NCBI RefSeq assembly: GCF_001028625.1
Contig: NZ_CP011805.1
Location: 62,001 to 126,000, forward strand
Source: Pelagerythrobacter marensis
GTDB taxonomy: Bacteria; Pseudomonadota; Alphaproteobacteria; Sphingomonadales; Sphingomonadaceae
Direction: 5' to 3'
DNA length: 64,000 nucleotides
Position numbers and translations under genes: made by a program. The notes beneath the pieces are model-generated. The model was not told the DNA's origin. It saw only the letters and a program-made list of their open reading frames with translations, and made no database searches. Shown here piece after piece: positions 16,659 through 25,529 of this stretch (within the stretch, counting starts at the first letter, position 1; the number at the start of each line of letters is the position of its first letter).

Positions 16659-16751
16659 TTGCGGCGCCCTTACCGGCGTCGCCCTTCGGGTCTCAGTGTA
16701 TCGGTGGCCGACCGTGGCGATTAAAACTGCAATAGGGCATGACTGGCCCGT

Positions 16752-19376
16752 ATGAAGCGACCGGCAGCGCCCCCCAACCCAGGCGGCACCACTGGTGCTG
16801 GCGTACGCGGCGCGGGGGCCGTGGTGCGGTATGGGGGCGGCCTGGCCGTCGCGCTCGCCATCATCCTCCCCCTCCATCCGGCTTCGGCAACCGCCACTGC
16901 CAGGGATCGGGATAGCGCCAGCAGCGCCTCGGCTGCGCCAGACGAAACGGGCGACAGGGCCGGCAGGGATGCGGACATCGTCGTCACCGCGCCGCGCTAT
17001 GGCGAAGCGGAGGTCGCCGCCGAAACCGAAATCGCGGAGGATGAAATCGCTTCGCACGGGGCCGGCACCATCTCCGAACTGCTCGAACGTCTGGGCCCGC
17101 TGATCGACCCGTCGGGGGAGGAACCGGTGATCCTCGTCAACGGGAAGGACGTTGGCTTCGACCGGTCGATCCTCGCCTATCCGCCCGAGGCGTTGCAGCG
17201 AATGGGCGTGCTCGAACCCAATGCCGCCGCCCGATACGGCCATCCGGCAGGCAAGCGGGTGGTCAACCTCGTCCTCAAGAAACGGTTCGCGAGCCGCAAC
17301 GCGGAACTTGCCGCGCGGACCCCTACGCGCGGGGGGCGTCACGGCGGCGATCTCGGCGTCGGGCAGGTCGCGATTTCCGGCCCGACGCGATGGAACGTCC
17401 AGGGCCGGGTCTCCTACGACAGCGCCCTGCGCGAAAGCGCGCGCGACGTTCAGCGCGGAACCGTGGACCTCGTTGGCTACATCGCCGCGCTGGACGGCGG
17501 AGAGATCGATCCGGCCCTGAGCGCGATCGCGGGTGAGATCGTGACGGTTGCGCCGCCGCCCGACCCATCCGATACGGGGCAGCCCGCGCTGGCCGATTTT
17601 GCCGGGGTGCGCGACCCGGCATCTGTGGTCGAGGCGGCCCGTTTCGCCAGCCTCCTGCCGGCACAGCGCACTCTCAGCCTCAATCTCGGCGCGAGTCGGC
17701 GGCTCGGCGCGTTCAATGCCTCCGTGAACCTGACGGCGACGGCCAGCGACAGCACCGACCGACGCGGTTTGCCGCACATTTCGGCTGTCCTGCCGGCGGC
17801 GAACCGGTGGTCACCCTTCGCAGGCGATGTCGCGCTGGTTCGTCCGCTGGCGGGTGACACGGCCCTGCGCAACGAAAACGACACCCGATCGCTGAGCATC
17901 TCCGCAACCCTGTCAGGCCGCATCGTTGGCTGGCGCACCAACGTCTCCGCCGTGTATGGCCATAATCGCGGTCGCAACCTGCGAGAGCATGGAGTCGATC
18001 TGGAACAGGTGCAGAGTGGGCTGGACGACGACGCCGGTTTCAATCCCTACCGCCCGTGGTCGCGCAGCCTGCTTTCGGCGACACGCAGCCGGTCGGACAG
18101 CGATAACCTGAGCGTCCGGCTCAACGCTGCAAAGCCGCTGTTCGAACTGGCCGCCGCCCCCGTCAACGCCACCCTCACTCTGGATGCGATGAACAGCCAG
18201 AGCCGTTTCACGCCGCTCGACCGCCTCGGCAACGCCCAGCCCGGCGGTACCCGCACGACCTACCGGCGCGGTGGCGGCGAACTTGCGTTGAGCATACCGC
18301 TCGCCCGGCGGGACGAAACCGGGCTCCTCCCGCTCGGCGACCTTTCGCTAGACCTCGCGGCGGGTGGCCAGGCCAGTTCGGGTAGCGCTTTGCGCAGGCA
18401 GTACAGCGCAGGCTTCACCTGGTCTCCGGTAGCGTTCGTCCGGCTGCGCGGGAACTTCGAACATCGCGAAACCGCCCCGTCGAATGACGATCTCGGCGCT
18501 CCGCGTGTCGAAACGGTGAAGCGGGTGTATGATTTCGTGCGACAGGAAATCGCCGAACCCATCTGGATTACGGGCGGCAATCCAGCGCTCGATCGGGGGA
18601 GTCAGCGCGCGCTGTCGCTGTCTGCCCAGCTCCGCCCGCCAGACAGTCGGGCGATCACGGTCGACATCCGCTATCGCCGGAACGAGGGGCGGGGGGGGAT
18701 TGCCCCCTTTCCCGAATTGACGCCGGTGACGGAGGCCGCTTTCCCGGAACGGATCACTCGCGACGGTGCCGGGCGGCTGGTCGCTGTCGATGCGCGGTCA
18801 ATCAACATCGCGCGCAGTTCGCAAGCCGAGCTGGTGTCGGGGATAAGCCTGCGCCTGCCCGATCCTGCCGGGGCATCGGGCCTCCGTGCGACGCCGGGGC
18901 GCGATCCGCTGCGCTATACGCTATCGGTCAATCACACCTGGAAGCTGGAAAGCGAGCTGCTGGTCCACTCGGGCGCACCCCTGATCGACCGACTGGCGGA
19001 AACCGGCCAGCCACGCCACGCGCTCTCGGCGCGCGCGACCATAGGGCGCAAGGCGCTGGGCGCGAACCTGCAGGCGACGTGGAGCAGCCGATCGCGTGTC
19101 AAAGCCTCTGCCGCCGCGTCGGCCGGTTCAGACTTCCTTTATCGCCCCCCGGTGACCGTCGATCTCGGCCTGTTCGTGGAGCCGGGCGCCCTTTCGTCCA
19201 ACCCCGACGATGCCGGATGGCTGGCCAACCTCAGGCTGTCGTTGGACGTGGACAATCTGTTCGACAGCTATCGCCGCGTGACACTGTCCGATGGCAGTGT
19301 CCCGCCCGGCTTCGCCCGTTACGAAGTCGACCCGCTCGGGCGGCTGGTGAAGCTAGCTGTTCGCAAGCGGTTCTAG
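16752..19376 (+). CDS. TonB-dependent receptor-like outer-membrane protein
   Basis: An 874-residue protein with a basic N-terminus and membrane segment (about residues 28-48), a TonB-box-like DIVVTAPRYGEAEV, and an atypical short plug: ISELLERLGPLIDP, EPVILVNGKDVG, then PEALQRMGVLEPNAAARYGHPAGKRVVNLVLKKRF. The remainder is barrel-like, with alternating strands, and ends VKLAVRKRF with a terminal Phe. The plug variant differs from the classical IRG/LRGPQG type of the other two receptors here. The start lacks a clear Shine-Dalgarno. It stands alone between a terminator and the DUF1289 gene; ligand unknown. Confidence 0.8.
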   Translation: MKRPAAPPNPGGTTGAGVRGAGAVVRYGGGLAVALAIILPLHPASATATARDRDSASSASAAPDETGDRAGRDADIVVTAPRYGEAEVAAETEIAEDEIASHGAGTISELLERLGPLIDPSGEEPVILVNGKDVGFDRSILAYPPEALQRMGVLEPNAAARYGHPAGKRVVNLVLKKRFASRNAELAARTPTRGGRHGGDLGVGQVAISGPTRWNVQGRVSYDSALRESARDVQRGTVDLVGYIAALDGGEIDPALSAIAGEIVTVAPPPDPSDTGQPALADFAGVRDPASVVEAARFASLLPAQRTLSLNLGASRRLGAFNASVNLTATASDSTDRRGLPHISAVLPAANRWSPFAGDVALVRPLAGDTALRNENDTRSLSISATLSGRIVGWRTNVSAVYGHNRGRNLREHGVDLEQVQSGLDDDAGFNPYRPWSRSLLSATRSRSDSDNLSVRLNAAKPLFELAAAPVNATLTLDAMNSQSRFTPLDRLGNAQPGGTRTTYRRGGGELALSIPLARRDETGLLPLGDLSLDLAAGGQASSGSALRRQYSAGFTWSPVAFVRLRGNFEHRETAPSNDDLGAPRVETVKRVYDFVRQEIAEPIWITGGNPALDRGSQRALSLSAQLRPPDSRAITVDIRYRRNEGRGGIAPFPELTPVTEAAFPERITRDGAGRLVAVDARSINIARSSQAELVSGISLRLPDPAGASGLRATPGRDPLRYTLSVNHTWKLESELLVHSGAPLIDRLAETGQPRHALSARATIGRKALGANLQATWSSRSRVKASAAASAGSDFLYRPPVTVDLGLFVEPGALSSNPDDAGWLANLRLSLDVDNLFDSYRRVTLSDGSVPPGFARYEVDPLGRLVKLAVRKRF

Positions 19377-19447
19377 CGCGCCGATGCAAGTGCGGCGAGG
19401 CGAAGAAAGGATTGCAATCGCAGGCCGGGATCGCGCACGGGGCGGGG

Positions 19448-19633
19448 ATGGACGAACCGGTTGCCTCCCCCTGTCGCAATATCTGCCGCCTCTCCACCGA
19501 GGGAACGCTGTGTGAAGGATGCGGGCGGACGCTAGACGAGATCGGCCGTTGGCAGGCCGCGGAAGAGGCGGAGCGGCGAGAGATCGCGCGGGCTGCGGCG
19601 GCGCGTCTGGCCAGTTTCAGGCCGGGCCGATAA
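19448..19633 (+). CDS. DUF1289 family protein
   Basis: A 61-residue protein with the DUF1289 cysteine pattern SPCRNICRLSTEGTLCEGCG followed by RTLDEIGRWQAAEEAER. The four cysteines suggest a metal site; function unknown. GGGCGGGG lies just before the ATG. Its last 17 bases overlap the 3' end of the facing ATPase gene. Confidence 0.85.
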   Translation: MDEPVASPCRNICRLSTEGTLCEGCGRTLDEIGRWQAAEEAERREIARAAAARLASFRPGR

Positions 19634-20390
19634 CGCTCAGCGTCAGCGTGCTCTCGCTCCGCTCGATCTTCGCCGCGATGCCGAAGACATCGGCCAGGCG
19701 CGCCGCAGTCATCGTCTCTTCCACCGTTCCATTGGCGACGATCCGCCCGTCCTTCATCCAGATCAGGCGGTCGGCATAGCGCGCCGCCAGGGGCAGGTCG
19801 TGAACCACGGTGAGCACCCCGCGCCCCTCGTGCGCGGCATGGGCGAACAACTGCGCGACCTCGTGCTGATATCGCGGGTCGAGCGCGGCCACCGGCTCGT
19901 CAGCGATCAGCAGCGGAGCTTCGGTCGCGAGCGCGCGTGCGAGATGGACACGGGCCAGCTCTCCGCCCGAAAGTGTGTCAGCAGCGCGGTCCTCGAACCC
20001 GGCAAGGCGGCAGGCGGCGATGGCGCGCGCGACCGCCGCGCTATCCTCGGCAGCCAGACGGCCGGGCGCGGCACCGTAAGCGAAGCGGCCGAGAGCAATC
20101 ACGTCGCGCACCGGCATCGGCCAGGCAAGTGGGCGGGTTTGCGGAAGATGGGCGGCCTTGCGCGCGCGCGCCACAGGGGAAAGGGTGCGAACATTCGTGC
20201 CGTCGATCAGCGCCTCCCCCACGTCGGGAGCGAGCAGGCCGAGCGCCAGCCGCAGCAGGGTCGATTTGCCCGAACCGTTGGGGCCGATCAGCATCGTCAG
20301 CTCGCCCGGCTCCAGCCGGAAGCTGGCATCCGTCACCAATGGTTTCCCCTGGGCGTGATACGTAAGGCCGTGCGCTTCGAGAACGCTCAT
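19617..20390 (-). CDS. btuD: ABC transporter ATPase, vitamin B12 importer
   Basis: A 257-residue ATPase of a type II importer. Walker A is GPNGSGKST, the signature is LSGGELARVHLARAL and Walker B is PLLIADEPVAALDP, with the H-loop in VVHDLPLAA. Its ATG overlaps the permease stop by four bases. Assignment to cobalamin rather than heme or siderophore rests on the cobalamin riboswitch upstream of the operon. Confidence 0.88.
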   Translation of the reverse strand: MSVLEAHGLTYHAQGKPLVTDASFRLEPGELTMLIGPNGSGKSTLLRLALGLLAPDVGEALIDGTNVRTLSPVARARKAAHLPQTRPLAWPMPVRDVIALGRFAYGAAPGRLAAEDSAAVARAIAACRLAGFEDRAADTLSGGELARVHLARALATEAPLLIADEPVAALDPRYQHEVAQLFAHAAHEGRGVLTVVHDLPLAARYADRLIWMKDGRIVANGTVEETMTAARLADVFGIAAKIERSESTLTLSVIGPA

Positions 20391-21370
20391 CGTACCAGCC
20401 TCCCCCGCGCGGCGATCCACACGAAGATCGGCGCGCCGATCAGCGCGGCGACGACACCAAGACGCAGCTCAGCGTCGGTCGGCAGCAGCCGCACGCCGAT
20501 ATCGGCGAGGACCAGCACCAGCGCGCCGAGCAGTGCGGATGGCACCAGCAGTCGGGCCGGATCGTGGCCGACGAGCGGGCGCACCAGATGCGGCGCGACG
20601 ATCCCGACGAAGCCGATCGCACCGGCCAGCGATACTGCCGCACCGGTCGCTAGCCCGGCGCCGAGGATCGTGGCCAACCGCTGACGCCGCAGGTCGAGGC
20701 CGATCCCCTCGGCGGCTTCCTCCCCCAACGTCAGCGCCGCCAGCCCGCGCCGGCTGACAAACAGGATGGCGGCACCAACGAGAAGGAAAGGCGCCGCATG
20801 CGCGAGATCGACGAAGCTGCGGTTGGCGACAGTGCCCAGCGTCCAGTTGATCATGTCCGCCAGGGTGAAGGGGTTGGGGGCCAGGTTCATCAGCAGCGCC
20901 ATGAGCGCGGCGGAAAAGCTCGACAGGCCGATCCCTACCAGGATCAGCGTTACCGCCGATCGGGCGCGCAGCGCGGCAAGACCGACCAGAATGGTCGCGG
21001 CCAGCGCGCCGGCCACGGCGGCGAGGGGGAGGACCAGCGCCCCGGCCCCGGCAAGGCCGAAGAACAGCACGAAAGTCGCGAACAGTGCGGCCGTCGCGGA
21101 AACGCCAAGGATGCCCGGTTCCGCCAGCGGATTGCGCAACAGGCCCTGCAGCGCCGCGCCGCTCATGCCCAATGCCGCGCCGACCATTGCCGCGGCCAGT
21201 GCGCGGGGCAGGCGGATCTGCCAGACGACCAGAATGTCGCCCGGCTCGCCGTGGAAACCGAGCGCGGCGAACACTGCCGCCGGTGGTAGCGCAACCGAAC
21301 CGAGCAACAGGGCGAGGAAGATCGTACCTGCCAGCAGGGCGGCCAATGCCAGATTTACCCGTGCCGTCAT
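20387..21370 (-). CDS. btuC: ABC transporter permease (FecCD/BtuC type)
   Basis: A 327-residue membrane protein with about ten spans. Family landmarks seen: VWQIRLPRALAAAMVGAALGMSGAALQ near residue 50, LRNPLAEPGILGVS, and the cytoplasmic coupling helix region GEEAAEGIGLDLRR, then GFVGIVAPHLVRPLVGHDPARLL. It forms a homodimer with two copies of the ATPase. ATGA overlaps join it to the genes on both sides. Confidence 0.9.
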   Translation of the reverse strand: MTARVNLALAALLAGTIFLALLLGSVALPPAAVFAALGFHGEPGDILVVWQIRLPRALAAAMVGAALGMSGAALQGLLRNPLAEPGILGVSATAALFATFVLFFGLAGAGALVLPLAAVAGALAATILVGLAALRARSAVTLILVGIGLSSFSAALMALLMNLAPNPFTLADMINWTLGTVANRSFVDLAHAAPFLLVGAAILFVSRRGLAALTLGEEAAEGIGLDLRRQRLATILGAGLATGAAVSLAGAIGFVGIVAPHLVRPLVGHDPARLLVPSALLGALVLVLADIGVRLLPTDAELRLGVVAALIGAPIFVWIAARGRLVR

Positions 21371-22242
21371 TGGGAAGCCTCGCGCCGAACGTCGGCCAGC
21401 GCCTCGATCGCGTCGACAAGGAACCATCCGCCGCAACTGGTCCAGGCCCCCTCCAGCGCCACCACAGGGCGCTGCGCCAGCTGCGCGCGAGCGACCGGGT
21501 GGCGTGCGGCGCTCCACAGGTCCGTGTCGCCCATCGCCCCGTCATAGAACGCGGCTGCGATCACATCGGGCCGCTCGTAGGCGAGCCGTTCGAGGGGCAG
21601 GGGGTTCCAGCCGGGTCGATCCTGAAAATTCGCCAGTCCGGCGCTGCGCAGAACCTCATGAACCAGAGTGCCTTCGCCAGAGGTGACCCCGCCCGGCGTC
21701 ATGTAGAGCGCGGTGAGCGGGGCGTCCGCGGGGGTGGGAAGCGCGGCGAGCCGGCGATCCATCTTTGCTGCGACGCGCTGTCCCTCGTCCCCGGCGCCGA
21801 GTGCGTTCGCCATGCGGACCACTTCCTCTCGCACTTCGGCGATGGTCTGGGGAAAGCCGATCTGCACCACCGGAATGTCGAGATCGTCGAGGAACGATAC
21901 GATGTCGGGCCCGCCGCCATAGGACCGGACGACCAGATCGGGCCGCAGCGCGACGATCTCCGCCGCGCGCGGGCGGACGGCGGGAAGTCCGTGTGCGTGA
22001 TCGCGCATGTAGGAAAAGCGCTTGCCGGCATCGGGCGACAGCGCGGCGATCGCCTGCCGATCGGCGAACCGAAGCACGTATTGGTCGGCGCAGTAATCGA
22101 GGCTGACGATCCGCAGGGGCCGGCCATTCCCGGCCTCGCCCGGCGTGGGCGCAGCGCAGCCGGCAAGGGCGATTGCCGATATGATCGTCCAAAGGATCGA
22201 CGCGGGGCGCCCGGGGCGTGGGAGGCGCGGTGGGCCTGGCAT
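21367..22242 (-). CDS. btuF: Cobalamin-binding lipoprotein of ABC importer (BtuF-like)
   Basis: A 291-residue periplasmic binding protein anchored as a lipoprotein (lipobox LAGC, Cys29). Features: RIVSLDYCADQYVL at the start of the first lobe, IAALSPDAGKRFSYM, PDLVVRSYGGGPDIVSFL, and the second lobe with MTPGGVTSGEGTLVHEVL and ERPDVI. It is the first gene of the btuF-btuC-btuD operon behind a cobalamin riboswitch. The frame stays open upstream into the riboswitch, but the ATG at 22242 just before the signal sequence is the sensible start. Confidence 0.85.
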   Translation of the reverse strand: MPGPPRLPRPGRPASILWTIISAIALAGCAAPTPGEAGNGRPLRIVSLDYCADQYVLRFADRQAIAALSPDAGKRFSYMRDHAHGLPAVRPRAAEIVALRPDLVVRSYGGGPDIVSFLDDLDIPVVQIGFPQTIAEVREEVVRMANALGAGDEGQRVAAKMDRRLAALPTPADAPLTALYMTPGGVTSGEGTLVHEVLRSAGLANFQDRPGWNPLPLERLAYERPDVIAAAFYDGAMGDTDLWSAARHPVARAQLAQRPVVALEGAWTSCGGWFLVDAIEALADVRREASQ

Positions 22243-22420
22243 TGTCGGCGATCCCGAAACGGCGGCCTTGCGGGCGGGATGCCGGTTCCCCGCACGGCCT
22301 TGGACAGTCTTGGCCCGCCGGGCATGGAACCCGACGCCGGTAACCCGGCCCATTGCTGTCGATTCTGCGGGAAACCCGGTTTCCCGTCGGCTGGAGCTGA
22401 CCCGGCTCCCCGGACGAACG

Positions 22421-22606
22421 ACGCGACGGCAGGTCTCCTGGCTTGCGGATCGACGCCCTGGGCCGTCTTCCCGGCGGCATTCGCGCAAATCGCGAAGCGC
22501 CAGTGACGTGGTGGCCCGGGGCTCCCCACTTACAGTTGCGGGCACAGCGCCGGCATTGCACCGGCTTCCCTCTTCGCCGCGCGCGCTTTCGCCCGCACGG
22601 AACCGT
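22421..22606 (-). promoter_or_regulatory. Cobalamin riboswitch
   Basis: On the minus strand the leader holds the conserved blocks in order: ACGGTTCCG, GGGAAGCCGGTGCAATGCC, GCTGTGCCCGCAACTGTAA, the B12-box-like GCCACCACGTCACTGG, GGGAAGACGG and finally AGCCAGGAGACCTGCCG. These are the hallmarks of adenosyl/aqua-cobalamin riboswitches. It controls the importer operon starting at 22242, most likely repressing it when B12 is plentiful. The 417-bp gap 22243-22659 holds this element and nothing else recognisable. Confidence 0.95.
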
Positions 22607-22659
22607 CGCCGCAGTCAGTGCGGCGCGTGCGCGTGCTTGTCAATCTCCGGTGCGGGCCG

Positions 22660-23379
22660 TCAGATCCGGTCCATCGCCGTGCGCATCTTCGCCAGGGCCG
22701 CTGCCTTGAGCTGATGCACACGCGGCACGCTGACTTCCAGGACCGCGGCGATTTCGGACAAGTTGAGTTCCTCGACGAAATAGAGCTGGATCACCAACTG
22801 GTGCCGCTCGCCCAGGCTCGAGAGCGCTGCGATCAGGCTTTCGCGGTCTTCCTGCTGCAGGACCTGCCGTTCCGCATCGGGCTCGGCGGAGGCGAAGGCC
22901 CCGTCGGATTCCGAATAGCATTCATCGAGCGAGGCGATCCGGGTTTCGGCCAGATCGTGTTCGAACTGAAGAAATTCCTTGATCGTCATGCCGAGCGCCT
23001 TGGCCAGATCGGCTGCCGCGGGTTCGCGATCGAGCGACCGGCGCAGCTTCGCGCGCGCGATCTCGAGCTGACGGCGGCGGCTGCGCGCCCCGCGCGTATC
23101 GGGGGAGGCGCTGCGCAGCAGATCCACCATCGCCCCGCGCACACGCAGCTTGGCATAAGCGGCGAAACCGTCGTCGCTGGGCGAATCGTGCTTCTGCGCG
23201 CATTCGGTCAGCGCGACCAAGCCCGCCTGCATCAGGTCTTCGACGTCGACCGTCGGGCCGCCGCTGCCCGATAGATGCCAGGCGAGCTTGCGGACCATCG
23301 GCAGGAACCGGCTCACCCGGTCGCCGACGCTGCCGCGATAGGCTTCCGCCACGGCGAACTGGGTATGATCGAGTTTCAT
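22660..23379 (-). CDS. fliA: Flagellar sigma factor FliA (sigma28)
   Basis: A 239-residue sigma factor that directs RNA polymerase to late flagellar promoters. Region 2 contains RFLPMVRKLAWHL and VDVEDLMQAGLVALTECA; region 3 has LDREPAAADLAKALGMTIKEF; region 4 has LIAALSSLGERHQLVIQLYFVEELNLSEIAAVL and VPRVHQLKAAALAKM. It overlaps flhA by ATGA and is the last gene of the leftward flagellar operon. Its antagonist FlgM is encoded in the same operon. Confidence 0.95.
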   Translation of the reverse strand: MKLDHTQFAVAEAYRGSVGDRVSRFLPMVRKLAWHLSGSGGPTVDVEDLMQAGLVALTECAQKHDSPSDDGFAAYAKLRVRGAMVDLLRSASPDTRGARSRRRQLEIARAKLRRSLDREPAAADLAKALGMTIKEFLQFEHDLAETRIASLDECYSESDGAFASAEPDAERQVLQQEDRESLIAALSSLGERHQLVIQLYFVEELNLSEIAAVLEVSVPRVHQLKAAALAKMRTAMDRI

Positions 23380-25529
23380 GCGGCCATCGCCTCCGTTCTT
23401 ATCTGCGGGCCCTGTGCGGGCTGCTCCGCCTGTCCGGCGCGCGGTTCAGGCTGGGCCGGTTCGGCCTGTGGAGCGGATTCGCCTTCGCCTCCGACCACCG
23501 CGATCACGTCGATCGGCTGGGAGACGGGAAGTTCGTTGATCGACAGGACGGCACAGCCGGGCGCGCGCAGGCGCAACAGGCTCGCCAGTGGGCGGCGGGC
23601 GCGCGGCTGCACGATCAGCGCGGGGGTGCCCGCAGCTGCCGGTCGTTCTGCCAGGATGGCGGCGATCCTTTCGCCGATGGATCGTGCCAGGTCCGGCTCG
23701 ATCACGATCGTGCCGCTGGTCGGGTCCTGCATTCCGCCCACGACCATTTCCTCCAGCTGGGCAGCCAGCGTGATGACTGGCAGACGCTGGTCTGGCGGAC
23801 AGAGACTGCCGACCAGCATAGGGCCGAGGTCGGCACGCAGCATGTCGACGAGCTTTTCATGCTCGGTGGTCTGCTGGGCCGCCTGCGAAAGGCTGGAAAG
23901 GACGGGGATCGGGTGGGCGAGGGTGATCCCATCGGCCAGCAGGGCGCGCAGCAGGCGGGTAATCGCGGCCAGCGACAGTGGTTGCGGCGTGATCGTTTCC
24001 ACCAGTTGCGCGTTGCGATCGCGAACCATGTCGAGCAGTTCGCGCACCTGATCGGGGCCGAGCAGTTCCTGCGGCCTTGCGGACAGGAGCTGGTTGACGT
24101 GCGTGGCGACCACGCTTTCCGCATCGACCACCAGATACCCTTCCGCCACGGCGAGATCGCGCGCCGCGGGTTCGATCCAGATCGCGGGGCAGCCGAAGCT
24201 GGGGTCCAGCGTCGCCTCGCCCGGAATTTCGGCCAGGCGGCCGGCCTCGCCGGTGTCGATGGCCAGCATCCTGTCGGCCTGAAGCTTGCCGGTGCCCAGC
24301 GGTGCCCCGCCCAGCGTGACGCGGTAGGAATCGGGCGCCAGATCGAAACTGTCCTTGATGCGAAACTGTGGCACGACGAAGCCGAAGGCCTGGCATAGCT
24401 GGCGCCGCAGGCCCGTCAGCCGGGCGACCAGCGGTGCGCCGCGCTTCTCGTCCGCCAGGTGGACCAGGCCGAAGCCCAGCTCGACCGTGACCAGCGCCTG
24501 TTCCGACACATCGCCAATCGCGATGCGGGTGGGATCGGGCGCGGGTTCCGGCTCTTCCGCGGGAACGAACTTCTTGCGCTTGCTGAGCATTCGCCAGAGC
24601 GCGAAGGCCCCTGCGGATAGGGGCAGGAAGACCGATTGCGGCATGGCCGGGATCATGCCCATCGCGGCCAGGATGCAGGCGACTGGAAGCCAGATGCCTG
24701 GCTCGGCCAACTGGCCGCCGATCTGGCCGGTGAGATCGCGCGAGTCGGCCACGCGGGTGACGATCACCGCCGCGGCGATCGACAGCAGCAGCGCCGGGAT
24801 CGACGCGACCAGCGCGTCGCCCACCGCCAGCGTGACGTAAACCTGGCCCGCTTCGCCCGCAGTCAATCCGTGGGTCGCCATGCCGAGCACGAAGCCTGCG
24901 ATGATATTGACCAGCAGGATCAGCAGCGCCGCGATCGCGTCACCCTTCACGAACTTGCTGGCGCCATCCATCGAGCCGTAGAAATCCGCCTCGGTCGCGA
25001 TTTCGCGCCGGCGGGCCTTGGCCTCGTCAGCCGTCATCAGCCCGGCGGCCAGATCGGCGTCGATCGCCATCTGCTTGCCGGGCAGGGCGTCGAGCGTGAA
25101 CCGGGCCGAGACTTCGGAAACGCGGCCTGCGCCCTTGGTCACGACGACCAGGTTGATGATCATCAGGATCATGAAGACGAACAGGCCGACGGCAAAGTTG
25201 CCCCCGATCAGGAAGGCGCCGAAGGCCTCGATCACCTTGCCTGCCGCGGCTTCCCCCTCGTGCCCGTTCATCAGCACGACACGGGTGGAGGCGACGTTGA
25301 GCGCGAGACGCATCAGCGTCGCGAACAGGAGGACGGAGGGGAAGGAGGAAAAGTCGAGCGGCTTTTCCGCATTCATCGCCGCCATCAGTACCGCGACCGA
25401 AAGCGCGATGTTGAGCACGAAGAAAAGATCCAGCATCCCCGCCGGGATCGGTACGACCATCAGCACGATGACCGCGAGAATGCCGACCGGCAGCGCCATC
25501 GAAGGGGCCAGGAAGTTCCGCCAGGTCAT
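23376..25529 (-). CDS. flhA: Flagellar type III export gate protein FlhA
   Basis: A 717-residue inner-membrane component of the flagellar export apparatus, using the proton gradient to pass rod, hook and filament subunits. About eight membrane spans fill the first 320 residues, including VVPIPAGMLDLFFVLNIALS, the FHIPEP-type loop with SEVSARFTLDALPGKQMAIDADL, and GDAIAALLILLVNIIAGF. The C-terminal cytoplasmic ring domain follows from about 340. ATGA overlaps join it to the transglycosylase upstream and fliA downstream. No flhB is seen in the window. Confidence 0.97.
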   Translation of the reverse strand: MTWRNFLAPSMALPVGILAVIVLMVVPIPAGMLDLFFVLNIALSVAVLMAAMNAEKPLDFSSFPSVLLFATLMRLALNVASTRVVLMNGHEGEAAAGKVIEAFGAFLIGGNFAVGLFVFMILMIINLVVVTKGAGRVSEVSARFTLDALPGKQMAIDADLAAGLMTADEAKARRREIATEADFYGSMDGASKFVKGDAIAALLILLVNIIAGFVLGMATHGLTAGEAGQVYVTLAVGDALVASIPALLLSIAAAVIVTRVADSRDLTGQIGGQLAEPGIWLPVACILAAMGMIPAMPQSVFLPLSAGAFALWRMLSKRKKFVPAEEPEPAPDPTRIAIGDVSEQALVTVELGFGLVHLADEKRGAPLVARLTGLRRQLCQAFGFVVPQFRIKDSFDLAPDSYRVTLGGAPLGTGKLQADRMLAIDTGEAGRLAEIPGEATLDPSFGCPAIWIEPAARDLAVAEGYLVVDAESVVATHVNQLLSARPQELLGPDQVRELLDMVRDRNAQLVETITPQPLSLAAITRLLRALLADGITLAHPIPVLSSLSQAAQQTTEHEKLVDMLRADLGPMLVGSLCPPDQRLPVITLAAQLEEMVVGGMQDPTSGTIVIEPDLARSIGERIAAILAERPAAAGTPALIVQPRARRPLASLLRLRAPGCAVLSINELPVSQPIDVIAVVGGEGESAPQAEPAQPEPRAGQAEQPAQGPQIRTEAMAA

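Noticed and set aside
11866..16751. tRNA-associated genomic island with attachment site
   Set aside because: I found no integrase, no repeat of the tRNA-Thr 3' end downstream and no mobile genes; the block is accessory-looking but not shown to be mobile.
16602..17777. 391-codon frame antisense to the 5' part of the second receptor-like gene
   Set aside because: It crosses a strong terminator and has no motif; the sense gene has signal, plug and barrel features.
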